NCBI RefSeq assembly: GCF_019112545.1
Contig: NW_025064885.1
Span: forward strand, 1,277,180-1,341,179
Origin: Guyanagaster necrorhizus
Lineage: Eukaryota; Basidiomycota; Agaricomycetes; Agaricales; Physalacriaceae
Reading direction: 5' to 3'
Length of the DNA stretch: 64,000 nucleotides
The notes under the pieces: model-generated
Told to the model about the DNA's origin: nothing
Databases searched by the model: none
What the model saw: only the letters and a program-made list of their open reading frames with translations
Made by a program: the position numbers and the translations under genes
Part shown: one piece after another, positions 44,400 through 56,662 of the stretch
Numbering within the stretch: the first letter of the stretch is position 1
Layout of the letters: each line of letters opens with the position of its first letter

Positions 44400-46212
44400 A
44401 TGCAAAGTAGCAGTACGTGCTAGAACCATCCTTATGTGCAGCGAAACTAATGCCATTTGTGTATTAACTAGATGTCCCGAGTCTATTCAACTCCACTTGG
44501 TCCTTCCAGGATCAACATTCTCAAGATCATTACTCGCCCCCTACTGAAGAATTCAGTAATCTTTCTTTGTCGGAGATTCGTTTGGCACGATCTGCCCGTG
44601 GGGCCCACGCGTATAGATCTCTGAAAGCATTGGACGTTACTCAGAACATTGGTCCTCTCGATGTAGCCCTTACACCAGGTTCCTACCCATCGACGCCCTA
44701 TGTTCATTTACGCGCCACTCTACCCACGTCTGCTTTTGACAACAATTCGATATCATCACCCACCCTTATTTTTCATCATATGCATCCCCCGACGCCCCAT
44801 ATCCCCCCATCCGCCACTCTATCTGCCCCTTCTGCAGATGAATGTTCGATGCCGTTAACCCAGCCTCCCCAGATTGCGGGAAATAGTCTTGGTGTTCATC
44901 GTATGCATGCAGCGACATCGGGTACCATGCTTCCAACCTCATTATCGACGTTACCTTCCACCCCAGAACCGGGGCCTCAAGCGGGCATTGCGCCCGATTC
45001 CATAGCCAAGGCCCAAAAGGTCCGTCGTCCACCCAATCCTTTCATGTTCTTTCGCTCGCACCTCTATCGTTCGCACCTCGAAAAATTATCCAACAAAGAC
45101 CCAAAAGCCAAGAAGGGTCAGCAGCAGGTTTTCAGTCGGGTTGCCGGAGAAGCATGGAATCGTACCACTCTTGAGGAGCGTCAACCCTTCATAGAACTGG
45201 CAAAGGAGGCGCAAAAGACTCATCGCAGAGATCATCCTGATTATAAGTATTCACCGCAGCGCAAGAGGTCTAGGATGAAAGGCCATTCGAGACGCGATCT
45301 GGAGAGTGGGGCCGACGATACAGCGCCGATTAGCAAATTTGTTTTCGTGGAGAATGTCCTCGATTTACAAGGTAAGGCTATCCAAGAAAAGCCCTCTCGG
45401 CGTCGTGGGAAGGGTCGTGCTCAGCGCTTCGGGGCTCCTTCTACCAGCCGGATCCACCCTGCACTATCACAACCTGCGATTGCCCCAGCGTCGCCCGCCA
45501 CCGGCTATCGCACACATGAGCTTGGGCCCATGCAAACACCTTCTTTCGTTTACGTCCCCCAGCAGTTTTGTGGACATTCGGAGGGTCTCGCGGATGCTCC
45601 TCACCAGCACATTCCTCTTCTTGATACCGGAATCAACATGGCAGCGCCTTCGCTTTCGTCTATCACTCAGCCATCTCCCGCCGACGATAATACCACCCAG
45701 ATAGGACTGACTCCAGCTCCCGTCTTCCCTTTCTCGACTTTGTCACATACTTCGCAAAATGCATTCGGTTTCGCTCGTGCCACCAGAACTGACAATGCGA
45801 CATCGCTGACTGTTACTGCCCCAGCGTCGCCCATCAGCTATCACTCCGCTGAGCTGGGACCTGCATCAGCGCCCTTCATCTCTTCGTCAACCATGCCGCA
45901 TATGTCTCTGGATTCGTTTGGTTATCCCGCTGATCTCTCGTTGCTTATTGCACCTCGACGTCCTTCGAGCTCGCTGGGTTTCTTTCGTGACCTTGAACGC
46001 GGAAAAATCATTTCCCGTCCAGCTTCGACAGTCCCTGCGGTCTCTCATCCCGCAACAGACCATCATTATGTCATGGTTAGTAGGCGTTATCTGCTCCTCG
46101 AATTTGGTTCCCTGACCCTTGACGTCGTTGAATGCAGCATCCATACACGTCGAGCCTGATCGACCACTACGCCAATAGTCTAGCGGAGGACGTATCACCC
46201 TCCCCAGTGTGA
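44400..46212 (+). CDS. HMG-box transcription factor
   Basis: DNA-binding protein with one HMG box near residues 165-245: VRRPPNPFMFFRSHLYRS, EAWNRTTLEERQPFIELAKEAQKTHRRDHPDYKYSP and QRKRSR, with a family-typical insert NKDPKAKKGQQQ. It resembles the sequence-specific MATA/Ste11-type boxes of basidiomycetes (PPNPFMFFR start, HPDYKY end). Exon 1 is only 13 bases (MQSS), joined by GTACGT...ACTAG to NVPSLFNSTWSFQDQH; this removes the need for a non-ATG start. The rest is Pro/Ser/Thr-rich with repeated SPxxxYxxxELGPxxxP units (around 45485-45530 and 45825-45870). A last short exon ends EDVSPSPV. Confidence 0.82.
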
Positions 46213-46693
46213 CAAACCGTGGGTGAATCTGCCCGATGACGCATAAGTATATGTCAAATTGGTCTTCAATTAATTGTATGCCTATCATTTAATTTTTTTT
46301 GTTCGTTTTCATCTTCTTTGTTCGCAAGGCTTTGCCGACTTGGACATGAGAGAGTGTGTATATAGTACATAGCTTCATTTTAATGAAAGTGTATTGAATA
46401 AACATGGTTAGGATATAACTTACTTCCGGAGGCTGAAATAGGGTAGGGAGAGAAGTTCGAAACATGTATATGCTGTTCAACATTGGTGTTTCAGTTGCCT
46501 ACAGCCTCATATATATATTTCATCTTCATGCCTTGCCATTGCTTGAGGCCTCTAATCATAGTCGTAATGATCCAGTAACTATGATAGCCGTTTGCATTTA
46601 TCTATTACTTGTATGATCCCTTGCAGAGCTCCGTATACGAGATTCTGTCAGTATGGATCAGAGTAGCTTTGACGCAGTATGCAATCTCCACCT
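46213..46693. other. Convergent intergenic, 481 bp
   Basis: No gene seen. Possible poly(A) signal AATAAA at 46397-46402 for the HMG-box gene. Confidence 0.5.
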
Positions 46694-47252
46694 CTACATT
46701 TCCGTCACCTTCGTGAGTAACTGATCTACTTTGTCGTCGAGGATTTGAGCAGCGGCTTTGAGGGCTGTGTTATACTCCAACACCATCACAGAGGATGGTA
46801 GGTGATATACGATATCCGTCCCACTACCATCCGCCTTTTCCAGGATTAGAAGACGAGGAGGAATGTTAAGGGAGGCTCGAAGGTCATGCTTCATCAACGT
46901 TTCGGCGATGATCGGATTTCCGATAGTGTATACTATCGCTGTCGGGACGTTTTCATGGTAGATTTTCATCCAAACGGAGTGATTGAACTGGAGGAAGAAA
47001 CTGACCACACTAAGTACTCAAATGAAAGAGAGACGCAATGCTTAGTGCTCACAGGAAATCATTGCCATTGGCCATTCTTTTCAACCCTTCTTCGAAAGCG
47101 TCTTTAGAGACGTCAGACTTGAGAAAGGGGATCAATCCAGCAGATTGCTCCCTGTGGACTTCCTTGTCGAGACGGCGCAAAACTTCTGAAACGGGCAGAG
47201 GGGTGGTGAATGTGACCAGCTGAGCGGTAAACGAGGTTACTGTCTTTGACAT
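46694..47252 (-). CDS. DUF302-like protein
   Basis: Small soluble protein of unknown role. Two exons, start MSKTVTSFTAQLVTFTTPL at 47252. The block PVSEVLRRLDKEV is followed, after an intron and a loop, by the typical core: YTIGNPIIAETLMKHDLRASLNIPPRLLILEKADGSGT, then IVYHLPSSVMV and LKAAAQILDDKVDQLLTKVT. This order (YTIGNP, MxHD, PPRLLxxE) matches DUF302-type domains, which in fungi are often free-standing. About 168 residues. Confidence 0.75.
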
Positions 47253-47426
47253 GGCTGAGTAGAGTGATGGGCTTTCGTGTCAGCGTCTGTATTTAAAGCG
47301 ACTGTGATTCGACGGGCCGAGAAGCAGTAGACGACGAGTAATCATATTCAACTTGGCCCGGTGAATGACAAGGGCACGACTAAGCAACTTATTGCCGGAA
47401 AAATATGGTGTGACAGATGTGACCCC

Positions 47427-47452
47427 CCTCCTCTCCCTCTCCCTCTCTCGCT
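47427..47452 (+). promoter_or_regulatory. CT-rich tract before DBP8 start
   Basis: An almost pure C/T run lies 10 bases before the DBP8 start codon. Such tracts are common at fungal transcription starts. No function is shown. Confidence 0.35.
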
Positions 47453-47462
47453 GGTAATTATC

Positions 47463-49395
47463 ATGAAGCGCAGGTCCGCCGTAGTTTTTCAGGCGTCCAG
47501 GAAACGACCAAAATTATCCGACGACGACGATGATACTGCAAGTGATGACAGCGAGACGAGAAATGTGCTTCAGCAAATCAGTCAGAGCTCCGATGAAGAA
47601 ATCCCTACTGGAGAAATGAGCAACATATCCCGCTTCAATACAAAAGATTCCTCACAGCCAAGGATAGCTTCGACGGCTGCGAATTTTAAACATACCTCCT
47701 TCTCCGACTTGGGAATATCTGGCTCATTGCAGGCTGCTCTCACGTCCATGTCAATACGAACGCCAACAGAAGTTCAGGCCGCATGTATACCTCCCCTTTC
47801 ATCAGGTGCGGCATTAGCCATTTTCCTTTTGCTTGCATACTAACATATTTCAGGTAGGGATTGTATAGGCAACGCACAAACAGGCTCGGGAAAGACTATT
47901 ACATTCGCTCTGCCGATACTCCAAAAGCTTGCCGTGGATCCCTACGGAATATTTGCACTAGTGTTGACACCCACTCGGTCAGTCTATGTGCTTCACTCGG
48001 TGTCCACACTCTCTTATTCATCGTAGCCTGTAGGGAGTTGGCCTTTCAAATTTCGGAACAATTTGCAGTGCTTGGGGCAGCGCTCAACATTCGCACTGCC
48101 GTCATAGTTGGCGGCATGGATATGATGGCTCAAAGTTTGGAACTTGGGGATCGCCCTCATGTCGTTATTGCAACACCAGGTCGTCTTGTTGACCATTTGA
48201 ACAGTGGGAGCGGAGAATGGAATCTGTCTCGGGTGAAATTTTTGGTATGTTGTACGCTTTTCGACGCTCCTGAAGCTAATGGCGTAGCGTTCAGGTCTTG
48301 GATGAAGCGGATCGTCTTCTTACACCGACCTTCGCGCCAGAGCTTGCCCATCTGTTCGGGGTTCTTCCCAAATCACGGCAGACATGCTTGTTCACCGCCA
48401 CCATGACCGATTCAATCGAGAACTTGATTAATGCCAAACCGCAACCCGGGAAACAGAAGCCATTCGTATACAGGATGTCCGAGACGTAAGTCTTTTGTCT
48501 TCTTCTTTGTGCTGCTCTTCATGTTTCTGCAGTATTGAAACCGTAGAGACACTGAAACAGCACTATATTCTCGTGCCGTCGCATGTTCGAGAATCTTATC
48601 TGTATCACCTGCTGTGCAATCCTCCGGAGTCAACGTTGCATATGCGGCGCGCACCACCTGAACCAGCAAAAAAATTGGGGAAACCATCGAAATCCAGGCG
48701 AGATAAGAAGCCGACGGATGAAGAGGATTTCCCAGAGCAACCGCCTCCGACAATTATATTTTGCAATCGTCCCCGAACAGCAGCGTATCTGACGCTTGTC
48801 CTCAAGACACTATCAATACGAAGTACGGCTTTGCATTCGCGGCTGACGCAGCGGGAACGACTCTCGTCACTCTCATTGTTCCGGTCGTCAGTGGTGCCCG
48901 TCCTGGTGTCAACGGATGTGGGTAGTCGCGGTCTCGATATTGAAGACGTCGCATTGGTAATAAATTGGGACGTGCCCATGGAGCCGGAGGAATACACGCA
49001 CAGAGTTGGTAGAACAGCACGTGCAGGCAAGGGAGGTGTCGCTATCAGTTTTGTAACGGAACGTGACGAGGATCGAGTATTGCGGATAGAGGATCGAATC
49101 AGTGAGCCACTTGTGCTGCTTTTATGCTTTTTCATGTATCTAACAACGTTTTTCAGACACGCAATTAACCGAGATGAGTGTACCCGAGGCTAAGGTGCTA
49201 GAGAAATTGAATGCCGTGTCTACCGCTAAACGCCTGGCGAATATGGTCAGTATCTCTTTTATGTTTGATAACGGGAAAGTTTAACACCGCACGAAGGAAA
49301 TCCATGACTCTGATTTTGGGAAACGCGAAAAAATACAGAAAATGAAGCTGGGGGATTCCCGGTCCGAGTCAGGAATCACAGGACGCAGGATATGA
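47463..49395 (+). CDS. DBP8: DEAD-box RNA helicase Dbp8
   Basis: Nucleolar helicase for 18S rRNA maturation. Start [24 protein letters not shown], a basic/acidic front. All motifs intact, some joined across introns: Q motif [19 protein letters not shown], motif [84 protein letters not shown], and [13 protein letters not shown]. The inserted basic stretch [17 protein letters not shown] before motif IV fits the yeast and mammalian Dbp8/DDX49 group. The tail ends SGITGRRI. It contrasts with the motif-less eIF4A relative at 37-40 kb. Confidence 0.92.
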
Positions 49396-49695
49396 TCGAC
49401 TTCTCGGAGTGGAGTGAGACAACCGCGGTGACGGCTTGGCAGCTCTCTAATTACAGAGTACCATCGTGTGACCGTCGGGCACTAGCGTATATAGCAGTCG
49501 GGATTAGATAATCAATGCTTGACTGAGGCAGTCTCGTGCATGGGCATCGTCTGAGTCTCCTCCATCTACCTTCCTTTCTTCCATTTACCCTCCTTGCCTT
49601 TCCGTATTATCCTGATTCTGACGGAGTCGCTTCTTGAAATATTCGCTTATTTCAAGCACGGTTCTGGATCTACAAACACGCCTGGCCTCAACACC
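49396..49695. other. Intergenic, 300 bp
   Basis: No gene seen. A TATA-like sequence (GTATATAG) lies near 49488, about 200 bp before the next start codon. Confidence 0.45.
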
Positions 49696-50880
49696 ATGGA
49701 CACCAACGATTGGAACTCAGTCCTCTCTTTCGCACCGGAGCCGTCAACGTTGAGCTCGCCTGGATCCTCCGGTACGTATGAGGACAAGAGACGCGTAGAT
49801 AACGGCTCGGATGAGTCACCAACTCAAGTCCCAACTCCACCGGTAACGCCAATGTGTTTCAATGGATATAATCTCTGGTCTCATGTACAGGAATCGATGA
49901 ATGGCTCTCCGACGGCCGAAGACACCTCAGAAGAAAACACCTTCGTATCTGTCTCGACGACGTTCTATCCCGGCGCCCAGAACGATGCCCAATCACCAGA
50001 TCTGACGCTTTTGTCGTCGGATTCGGTCTTTTTCTACGTCCATACCCACGTATTGCTTGGAGTTTCGAATAACCGTTTCAACTCTCTCATTCCCTTATCC
50101 ACAACGTCCACGGCGAAGGAGCAGAACGTGGTCATACATGTACCCGAGACAGCTCCAGTCCTCAACGTCATTCTGCATACCACGTATCGGATGTCCTGTA
50201 TGCACTATTCACCCTCTTTCGACACACTGGTGACTGCAGTCCATCAGTTCCCAGTATATGGTGTCGACGTCGTATCTCATATATCACCATCCGCACCTCT
50301 TTACTCCCATCTTCTGTCGCATGCACCTCTGTTCCCCATTGATCTATATGCATTGGCAGCATGTTACAATCTGTATGATCTCGCTGTTTCAACCTCACCC
50401 CATCTGTAAGTGCTCGTTCTCTTCTCATGCAAAGTCTAATTTAGTACCCAGGCTTTCATATCATCTTCCTGGACTCACGGATGAGCTCGTGGATCAAATT
50501 GGTCCAAGGTATCTTAAGCAACTGTTCTTTTTGCACATGGGGCGCGCCGATGCACTGAAGCGATTACTACTTCCTCCCCCTCATCCCCATCCCCCGACTC
50601 CTTGGTGTGGCTTCGAGGAACAGAAAAGGTTATCCCGAGCATGGGCGCTCGCCTCTGCGTATCTCGCCTGGGAGGCAAGACCCGGTGTGTATCTCTTACG
50701 TGACTTGTTCTTGTTTGATGTGCTCATGTTCTATCTATTTCAGACCTTTCCACAAACACGCTGGAGAATGCCCTGGGTCCTCTAGCAGAGCACCTTTCGT
50801 GCCCTGCCTGCAAAGAGGCGCTCACCGTGCGTGTGAAAGATCTCGTCATCCAGTGGAGTATAGTCAAACGTACGATCTAA
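49696..50880 (+). CDS. BTB/POZ-like domain protein
   Basis: First ATG of the frame at 49696 (MDTNDWNSVLSFAPEPS); three exons, about 360 residues. A disordered front (PTQVPTPPVTP) precedes a BTB-like fold: SPDLTLLSSDSVFFYVHTHVLLGVSNNRFNSLI, where the fungal motif D-x-x-L-x-S-D-x-x-x-F-x-V-H is clear. Further on: FDTLVTAVHQFPVYGVDV and LPIDLYALAACYNLYDLAVS-type helices. The C-terminal region has a CPAC motif (LSCPACKEALTVRVKDL) but no full zinc finger. Such proteins are numerous in Agaricomycetes and their role is mostly unknown. Confidence 0.72.
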
Positions 50881-51335
50881 GGCATCACACAGTCTATCAT
50901 GCCTTACCTGCAGTCGCTCTCGTTCTTCTTGCCACGAAGAGATCACAGCCACAGCTGTTAAGGTTTTGAAATTATGCATCCTGGCCTTTCATCGTCGGAC
51001 TTCCAAGCACATTCATGCACCTGACCACACACATTTCATTTGTTCATTTTCACGATACCACTCGAAACTGATCTGTATTATTGTCCGTTTGCGCTATCGA
51101 TTATCAGGGTTTTTCTTTCGAGGATTCCTTTCATCCTTGCAGCCTCAAACCACCAACTGGTTGTAAATTATTCTTTCAGGCATATTCCTTTGTATCCAAA
51201 TTCAATTGTCTAATAAATAATACACGAATAGACCTGTATTATATTTTCCATTGCGATGTACTATTTCCCATCGATTCAGATTAACGTAGAGAAAGCATAC
51301 AAACTGTATCCTGGGTATATACATATACATTACAT
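50881..51335. other. Convergent intergenic, 455 bp
   Basis: No gene seen. AATAAA at 51212-51217 could serve the BTB gene. Confidence 0.5.
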
Positions 51336-52387
51336 CTATCGAGCCTTGTCCTCTGCTAAAATGGCATCATTGAGCTCGTCTAATGGAGCCAACTCTTTCT
51401 TGTCGACAAGATCAAACTAGAGAAAGGTCAGTAGAGGTGTCGTGAGCAGATGAACAAGCCTACTTCGTGAATAAATAGGAAAAAATGTCTGTAGCTCGTA
51501 TTAAGGTGGGCTAACGGACAACACTATTATTTCCGTGCAGATAATATGATGTTATACGTACCTTCTATACCCAGAGCGCATATATGGTCAAAGTGGTTGC
51601 TATATATATGTGCATATACGCGGAATAAACGACGGACGATGGTCCGCACAGTGTCGCGGAAGTTCTTGGGGAACGAGACACCTAGAGGAAATGAGGTTGG
51701 AATGTAATGGGCGCATTGCCATACCAATTTTGTTAGGAAATATCGCCTCGTCTTCGAGCAGGTTCTGTGCCCAATTCATCAGAGCGTCGACATATTCAGG
51801 GGCTGTAAGCTTTGTCGGACGTTTGTACTTGACACCATCTTCCCATAAATATTCATATCTAGATGCCATGAGTAAGGTGCAACCAACATGAAAGTAGATT
51901 AGACACACCTTGGTCCTGCAGACATTATGGGACACTGAACGCTTTCAGTACGACGACGGCACGGCGGTTGGTTGTAGTGCCCACCTCTTCGCGCGTACAA
52001 AACTCTGTAATAGTCCCATACAACATGTTCAGATGGTTAAAGAAGTCGACAGCTGATGGGGCGATTGAGATGGATGCAAAGGACGCTGGGCAGCCAAGAC
52101 ACGCACCATGGACTGCCAGCCATTCATTTGTGTCCTCGCCTTCGGGTAGCTGCACCGCAAGCCTGAGGTTGCCTGATCCCTAAAGATAATTCCCAATGCT
52201 GAACCGTGTCGTAGCAAACAGTGCACTGACCAGTGTAGCTTCGGCATACTTTCTCAGCTGATATTGCTTAGTACCCTCTGGTACATCCTTTCGGGGCTTG
52301 AATGTACGAGTCTTGCCACTGGATGCGACAGATTAGCACTGAGAACACTGGGAATTGAATGTCGTACAGGCCAAAGAAAGAAGACAT
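51336..52387 (-). CDS. MOB1: MOB kinase activator Mob1
   Basis: Co-activator of NDR/LATS kinases (Dbf2) in mitotic exit and septation. About seven exons; the start MSSFFGL at 52387 is a short exon. Landmarks: [72 protein letters not shown], then after an intron [86 protein letters not shown] and [15 protein letters not shown]. The zinc ligands (C in EFCT and CPIM; His in YSNHF and ALGIEAHLN) are kept. It starts 251 bp from the divergent Hsp31-like gene. Confidence 0.94.
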
Positions 52388-52414
52388 GGTGGTGCACTGG
52401 GAAGCCGATGAGAG

Positions 52415-52420
52415 CACGTG
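52415..52420. promoter_or_regulatory. CACGTG E-box upstream of MOB1
   Basis: Lies 27 bases before the MOB1 start codon (minus strand). Part of the recurring motif described in the findings. Confidence 0.4.
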
Positions 52421-52638
52421 GTCGAGTGGGCGCTTAGATCACTGGATCAGACCTTTTGATCGACAACGCGCATTGCTTATTGCTTAGTAAAAATCCGCTC
52501 CACGAGTACAAGCATGACATCGCAGTATTATATATCATGACGAGCATGAGCCTTACAAATGATAGTCAGTATCGGATACTCTTGAGCCCGGTCCAGACAT
52601 ATAAAGAAACCGTTTCTTGTACCTACTTCTGCAACATC

Positions 52639-53615
52639 ATGCCTTCGGTTCTTTTTGTTCTCACTTCGGCTGACAAAAACCTCGTTGGCGGACAAACTGT
52701 GAGCACGACGAGCTCATGCGACAGAACGTTCACATTAATATTTTGTAGGGCTTTTACCTACCAGAAGCCGCACATCCGTACTATACTTTCGCACCGCATG
52801 CCAACATCGACTTTGCGTCTCCCAAAGGTCCAAACCCTCCAGTTGATAAAGGAAGCATCGAGGTGCGAAGTTCGGTTTTTACTGAAAGCATGTCCTTAGC
52901 GTTGCGATAGGCGTCTGCCAAGGATGACGAAAGTGTCAAATTCCTCAATGACACGACCGTAAAGTCCAAGCTAGCCAACGCGAAACAGTTATCCAACGTG
53001 AATGCGAAAGATTATGATGCTATCTTCTACGTTGGCGGTCACGGACCAGTCATCGATCTTCCTAATGACCCTGTTAACGTCAAGCTGGCTTCTGAGGTTT
53101 GTGTCAATTTTGGCATTCAGACTGTATTAATGATTCTGTGCAGTTCTATCAGTCAGGAAAGATTATAGCCGCAGTGTGTCACGGACCTGCGTATGCTCCT
53201 GTATGATTCATTGGGTAATCGCTAAACATTGGTCATGTTCAGTGCCCTCCTTAACGTCGTAGGTGTAGAGGGGAAGTCCATTTTCTCGGGAAAGGCTTTC
53301 ACTGGTTTCTCCAACGCAGAAGAGGAGTCCATCAATGCTGTTAATGTGAGTACAGCTATGTGTATTGTCTGGTTTACGTTAATTGCATTGATGCAGTCCA
53401 TTCCCTTCTTGCTTGAAACCGAGATTACCAAGCGCGGCGGAAAATATGAAAAGGCCGAACAACTTTGGGGGGTAAGACATCGCGGACTTTCGGTGTACAA
53501 CTGGCTGACATATTATCAGGCAAAAGTGGTGGTCGATGGTAATCTGTACACCGGACAGAATCCTGTTTCTGCAAAACCGCTGGCAGAGGTTATCCTTAAA
53601 GGATTGCAAAAATGA
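52639..53615 (+). CDS. Hsp31-type DJ-1/PfpI family protein
   Basis: Probable glutathione-independent glyoxalase III / chaperone of the DJ-1 superfamily. About six exons. Start MPSVLFVLTSADKNLVGGQT, spliced to GFYLPEAAHPYYTFAPHANIDFASPKGPNPPVD; the Glu of LPEAAHPY is the expected acid. ESVKFLNDTTVKSKLANAKQLSNV, DYDAIFYVGGHGPVIDLPND and the nucleophile elbow AAVCHGPA (Cys and His) follow. GKSIFSGKAFTGFSNAEEESINAV, PFLLETEITKRGGKYEKAEQLWG and VVVDGNLYTGQNPVSAKPLAEVIL complete the family pattern. The usual 230-240 residues. Confidence 0.92.
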
Positions 53616-53763
53616 GTGCAAGCAAATGCAATCAAGAATGTTACCAATGTACTTCATTAATCGATACTATTTTCTTCAGACAACGTTAGTGAAAGTCAGT
53701 GGAAGCAAAAAGGATCTTTATGAGGAAACAACTATAGATAGTACAAAGGACGCACGGGACGTG

Positions 53764-54701
53764 TTAGATATACGCCACCGACATTTTCCATCCCTTCTTC
53801 ATGCTGAACCCGTCGAGAGCATTCTTGGCCACAGTCGCCAACTCAGCAGACTCGAATAGTACCTGAGCAAGTTTTACTTTCGCACCATCTGCATTGGGTG
53901 TCGGTGACTGGGTAACCTGAGTGGCTTGGAAGCCTTGGTACCTGAGAAAAATGTTAATATCTTGTTTTATGACCTTGATGAAAGGGCTTACTGTTGGAAC
54001 AGCACTGCAAGCACATCGTCTGTCACTTCTTGCGGAAGATTCGTACACAGTAGTCGTGCTGAGGGCTGGTCGATTTGAGGAGGGAGTGCAGCCGCTTTAG
54101 GTGGAAGAATGTGAAACAGTTGTATTTGTTATGCAGTGAACAACACGACGTACAAGAAAAGGTAGGCGGTGAAGGTGCATCGTCATCGTCATCGTCTATT
54201 TCCATCTCCTCGTCATCTTGATCCTCAGCCTTATCCCGTTTTGCATTAGGCTCTTCCTCCGCTGCCTCTGCGTCTCTGCGCCGCTTTTTGTCACCATTGA
54301 CGAATGCACTAGCGTTTGCTGATTTTGGTGGTACAAAGTCGGGGTCTTCTCTCCGGAGGGTCGCATATGATTTCGTTTTGGCATAGTCGATATGCTGGGC
54401 GGCGGCAAGTGAAAACACGAGCGCCAAGAAACGAGGACAAACGGACCATAGGTTTGTCGTAGAACATCATGCCTTCGCATGCACGCAAGGCTGCAGTCGC
54501 TCCCGCCAGGTCGGTGAAGACGAGGAAGGCCTGGCCTCGCATAGCTGGACTTTTCGACGCGACAATGTCGACGAGCTTGCCGTATGTCGTGAAAAGAGCA
54601 AAGAGCTGAGTACGCAACTCGTCCTTGTTGACTTTATCGTTGAGATTGTTGATGTAGAGGGTGACATTGGGCTGGTTCGAAGACAACGAGGCCATCGCCA
54701 T
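53764..54701 (-). CDS. U1A/U2B''-like snRNP protein, two RRMs
   Basis: Spliceosomal RNA-binding protein. Start MAMASLSSNQPNV at 54701. First RRM: TLYINNLNDKVNKDELRTQLFALFTTYGKLVDIVASKSPAMRGQAFLVF, with the typical RGQAFLVF RNP1, and ALRACEGMMFYDKPM-HIDYAKTKSY across an intron. A basic/acidic linker (DKKRRRDAEAAEEE; EDQDDEEMEIDDDDDD) follows. The C-terminal RRM starts LLCTNLPQEVTDDVLAVLFQQ and continues YQGFQATQV after an intron; it ends KKGWKMSVAYI. Length near 265 residues. U1A and U2B'' cannot be separated here. Confidence 0.9.
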
Positions 54702-55032
54702 GGACGGTACAAAGCAAGAAGGGATCAATATTCCGTCGAAAAATACATATTCCCACGATCCGAGCTTGTCCAAACGGACACAATATTTCTTCTGTAGAAA
54801 CACGTCAGGACGACGACGTCGGTGCTGCCTCCATTATTCTTGGCTTTATTCCCTGTTATTTGGTGGTAAATTTGGGGGTAAATTTGGCCCCTAGACGTTC
54901 ATTGGTGGTGGGTCCGTTCGCAGCTTTTTTCTGAGGAACGTGGGCTCATTATTTTTCATGGTTGCATTTAGATAAGGGAGACCCTATAATTCCTTTCTGC
55001 TTCTCATCCTGTCCCTCGCCTGCGCCTATCAA
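54702..55032. other. Divergent intergenic, 331 bp
   Basis: No gene seen. A direct repeat around GGTAAATTTGG occurs near 54866-54888 in the LAG1 upstream region. Confidence 0.45.
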
Positions 55033-56325
55033 ATGCTTTCTCTGGACAATGCAGGATGGCTGGCCCCATACATCGCCCCGTTTATAGCTCTCTCCTATCC
55101 AACCGGTACCCCACCAAACGTAGATTCTTTCCCAGACGCTGCCTACTATCAAACGGGGCCAAAAGATTTCTGTTTGATCATAACATGTATTGCTATAATG
55201 GCCGTCGTTCGTGACGCGTTCAGGCTCGCTGCGTGCGAGCCCTTTGCGCGATGGAAGTTGACGAGGGATTACGAGGCGCGGTGGGCACGAACGACCAATG
55301 GTGCTGTACACGCCAAGGCGAATGGCATCCCCAGTGGCAACGGTAATGGTCATTCCATACCACGTTCGCGCAGGAGGGATATGCGAAAAATTCATCGAAG
55401 CGTGATGCGATTCGCGGAACAAGGATATCAGGCACTTTACTATACGGTGATGTGGTGTTTTGGTTTCGTACGTTCCTGACGATTTCCTTGTCTTCTTGTA
55501 TTGACCGTGCTTCCACAGTACGTTCACCTTAAACTGCCAACTACCGTCTCCAATCCCACTGAGGTCTGGATGGGTTATCCTCACATGCCCATCGCTGGAC
55601 CTTTGAAGGTCTACTATCTAACCGAAACCGCTTTCTATCTACATCAAATACTCATCATCAATGCAGAGGCCAAGAGAAAAGATCACTGGCAAATGATGGC
55701 CCACCACTTTATCACCGTTTTTCTCATGAGCACCAGCTATTACTACAATTTCACTCGTGTCGGTTGCTTGATCATGGTTCTGATGGACTGGTGTGACGTT
55801 TTCCTCCCTGTGCGTATCTTTCACATTTCATCGTTGCTGGTTTTAACATTTCTCAGATGGCCAAAATGCTCCGTTATTTGGAAGTCGCACAAGTTGTTTG
55901 TGATACATTCTTTGCCTGGTTCATGATTTCATGGTTTGTTACGCGCCACGTACTGTTCAATTTTGTTATCAAGTCTTCACTTTACGACCTTCCACGACTT
56001 GTGACGTTCCAATGGCGCCCACACTCTGGACATTTCATGACCAGAGGATCCTATGTCATGTTCAACGTGTGTCTGATCACATTGCAGGTGAGTAAATGCG
56101 CCCTACCCCGCGGATTCTCAATGACACGTCGTCTTTGAAGATATTACAGATGATATGGTTTGCGACCATTTGCCGAGTAGCATGGGGCGTGGTGTCGGGT
56201 AAAGGCGCCTCTGACAGTCGGAGTGACGACGAAGAGTAAGTCTTCCCTTGCTATGGTCAGTTCCTAAATAACTTTTCTCTCTAAGTAATGGTGACATGGA
56301 GTCTGAAAATGACAAGGACAAGTAG
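55033..56325 (+). CDS. LAG1: Ceramide synthase, TLC domain (Lag1)
   Basis: ER-membrane enzyme that N-acylates sphinganine or phytosphingosine. Start MLSLDNAGWLAPYIAPFIAL, with introns after GF and within the later helices. A first helix region is followed by VVRDAFRL and a basic loop with SIPRSRRRDMRKIHRSVMRFAEQG. TLC domain: YQALYYTVMWCFGF, YVHLKLPTTVSNPTEVWMGYPHMP, LKVYYLTETAFYLHQILI, then the Lag1 motif AKRKDHWQMMAHHFITVFLMSTSYYYNFTRVG, with the essential His pair, and VLMDWCDVFLP. Further helices follow. The tail is acidic (SDDEE, NGDMESENDKDK). Confidence 0.93.
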
Positions 56326-56662
56326 CCTTAGATCAGAATCAGTCTGTTGCAGGGCAACTTGGTTTTCCGTGCGCCATCTTTTGCAACAGAGGATGTTATT
56401 TCCTCGCGTGAGAAGTCCTTGAGTAACTATGAATACAACTCAGAAATATGCGAAGTGAGGCCGGATTCAACACGTATTCGGGAAGCTTGACTGTGCCGTC
56501 ATATTGATGCCGGGGCATTTAACTTATTTACATCGTCGCGGCCCCAATTGTGAAACTGGCTCACTGTGATGCATGATTGGGGGGAAAAGTAGGCAACGGA
56601 ACCGGTGTAAGTACCATGATCTATTGTGGTTTCTTCCTTACGTGCATCTATACATGTCGAGC
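56326..56662. other. Convergent intergenic, 337 bp
   Basis: No gene seen; 3' flanks of LAG1 and TAH18. Confidence 0.5.
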
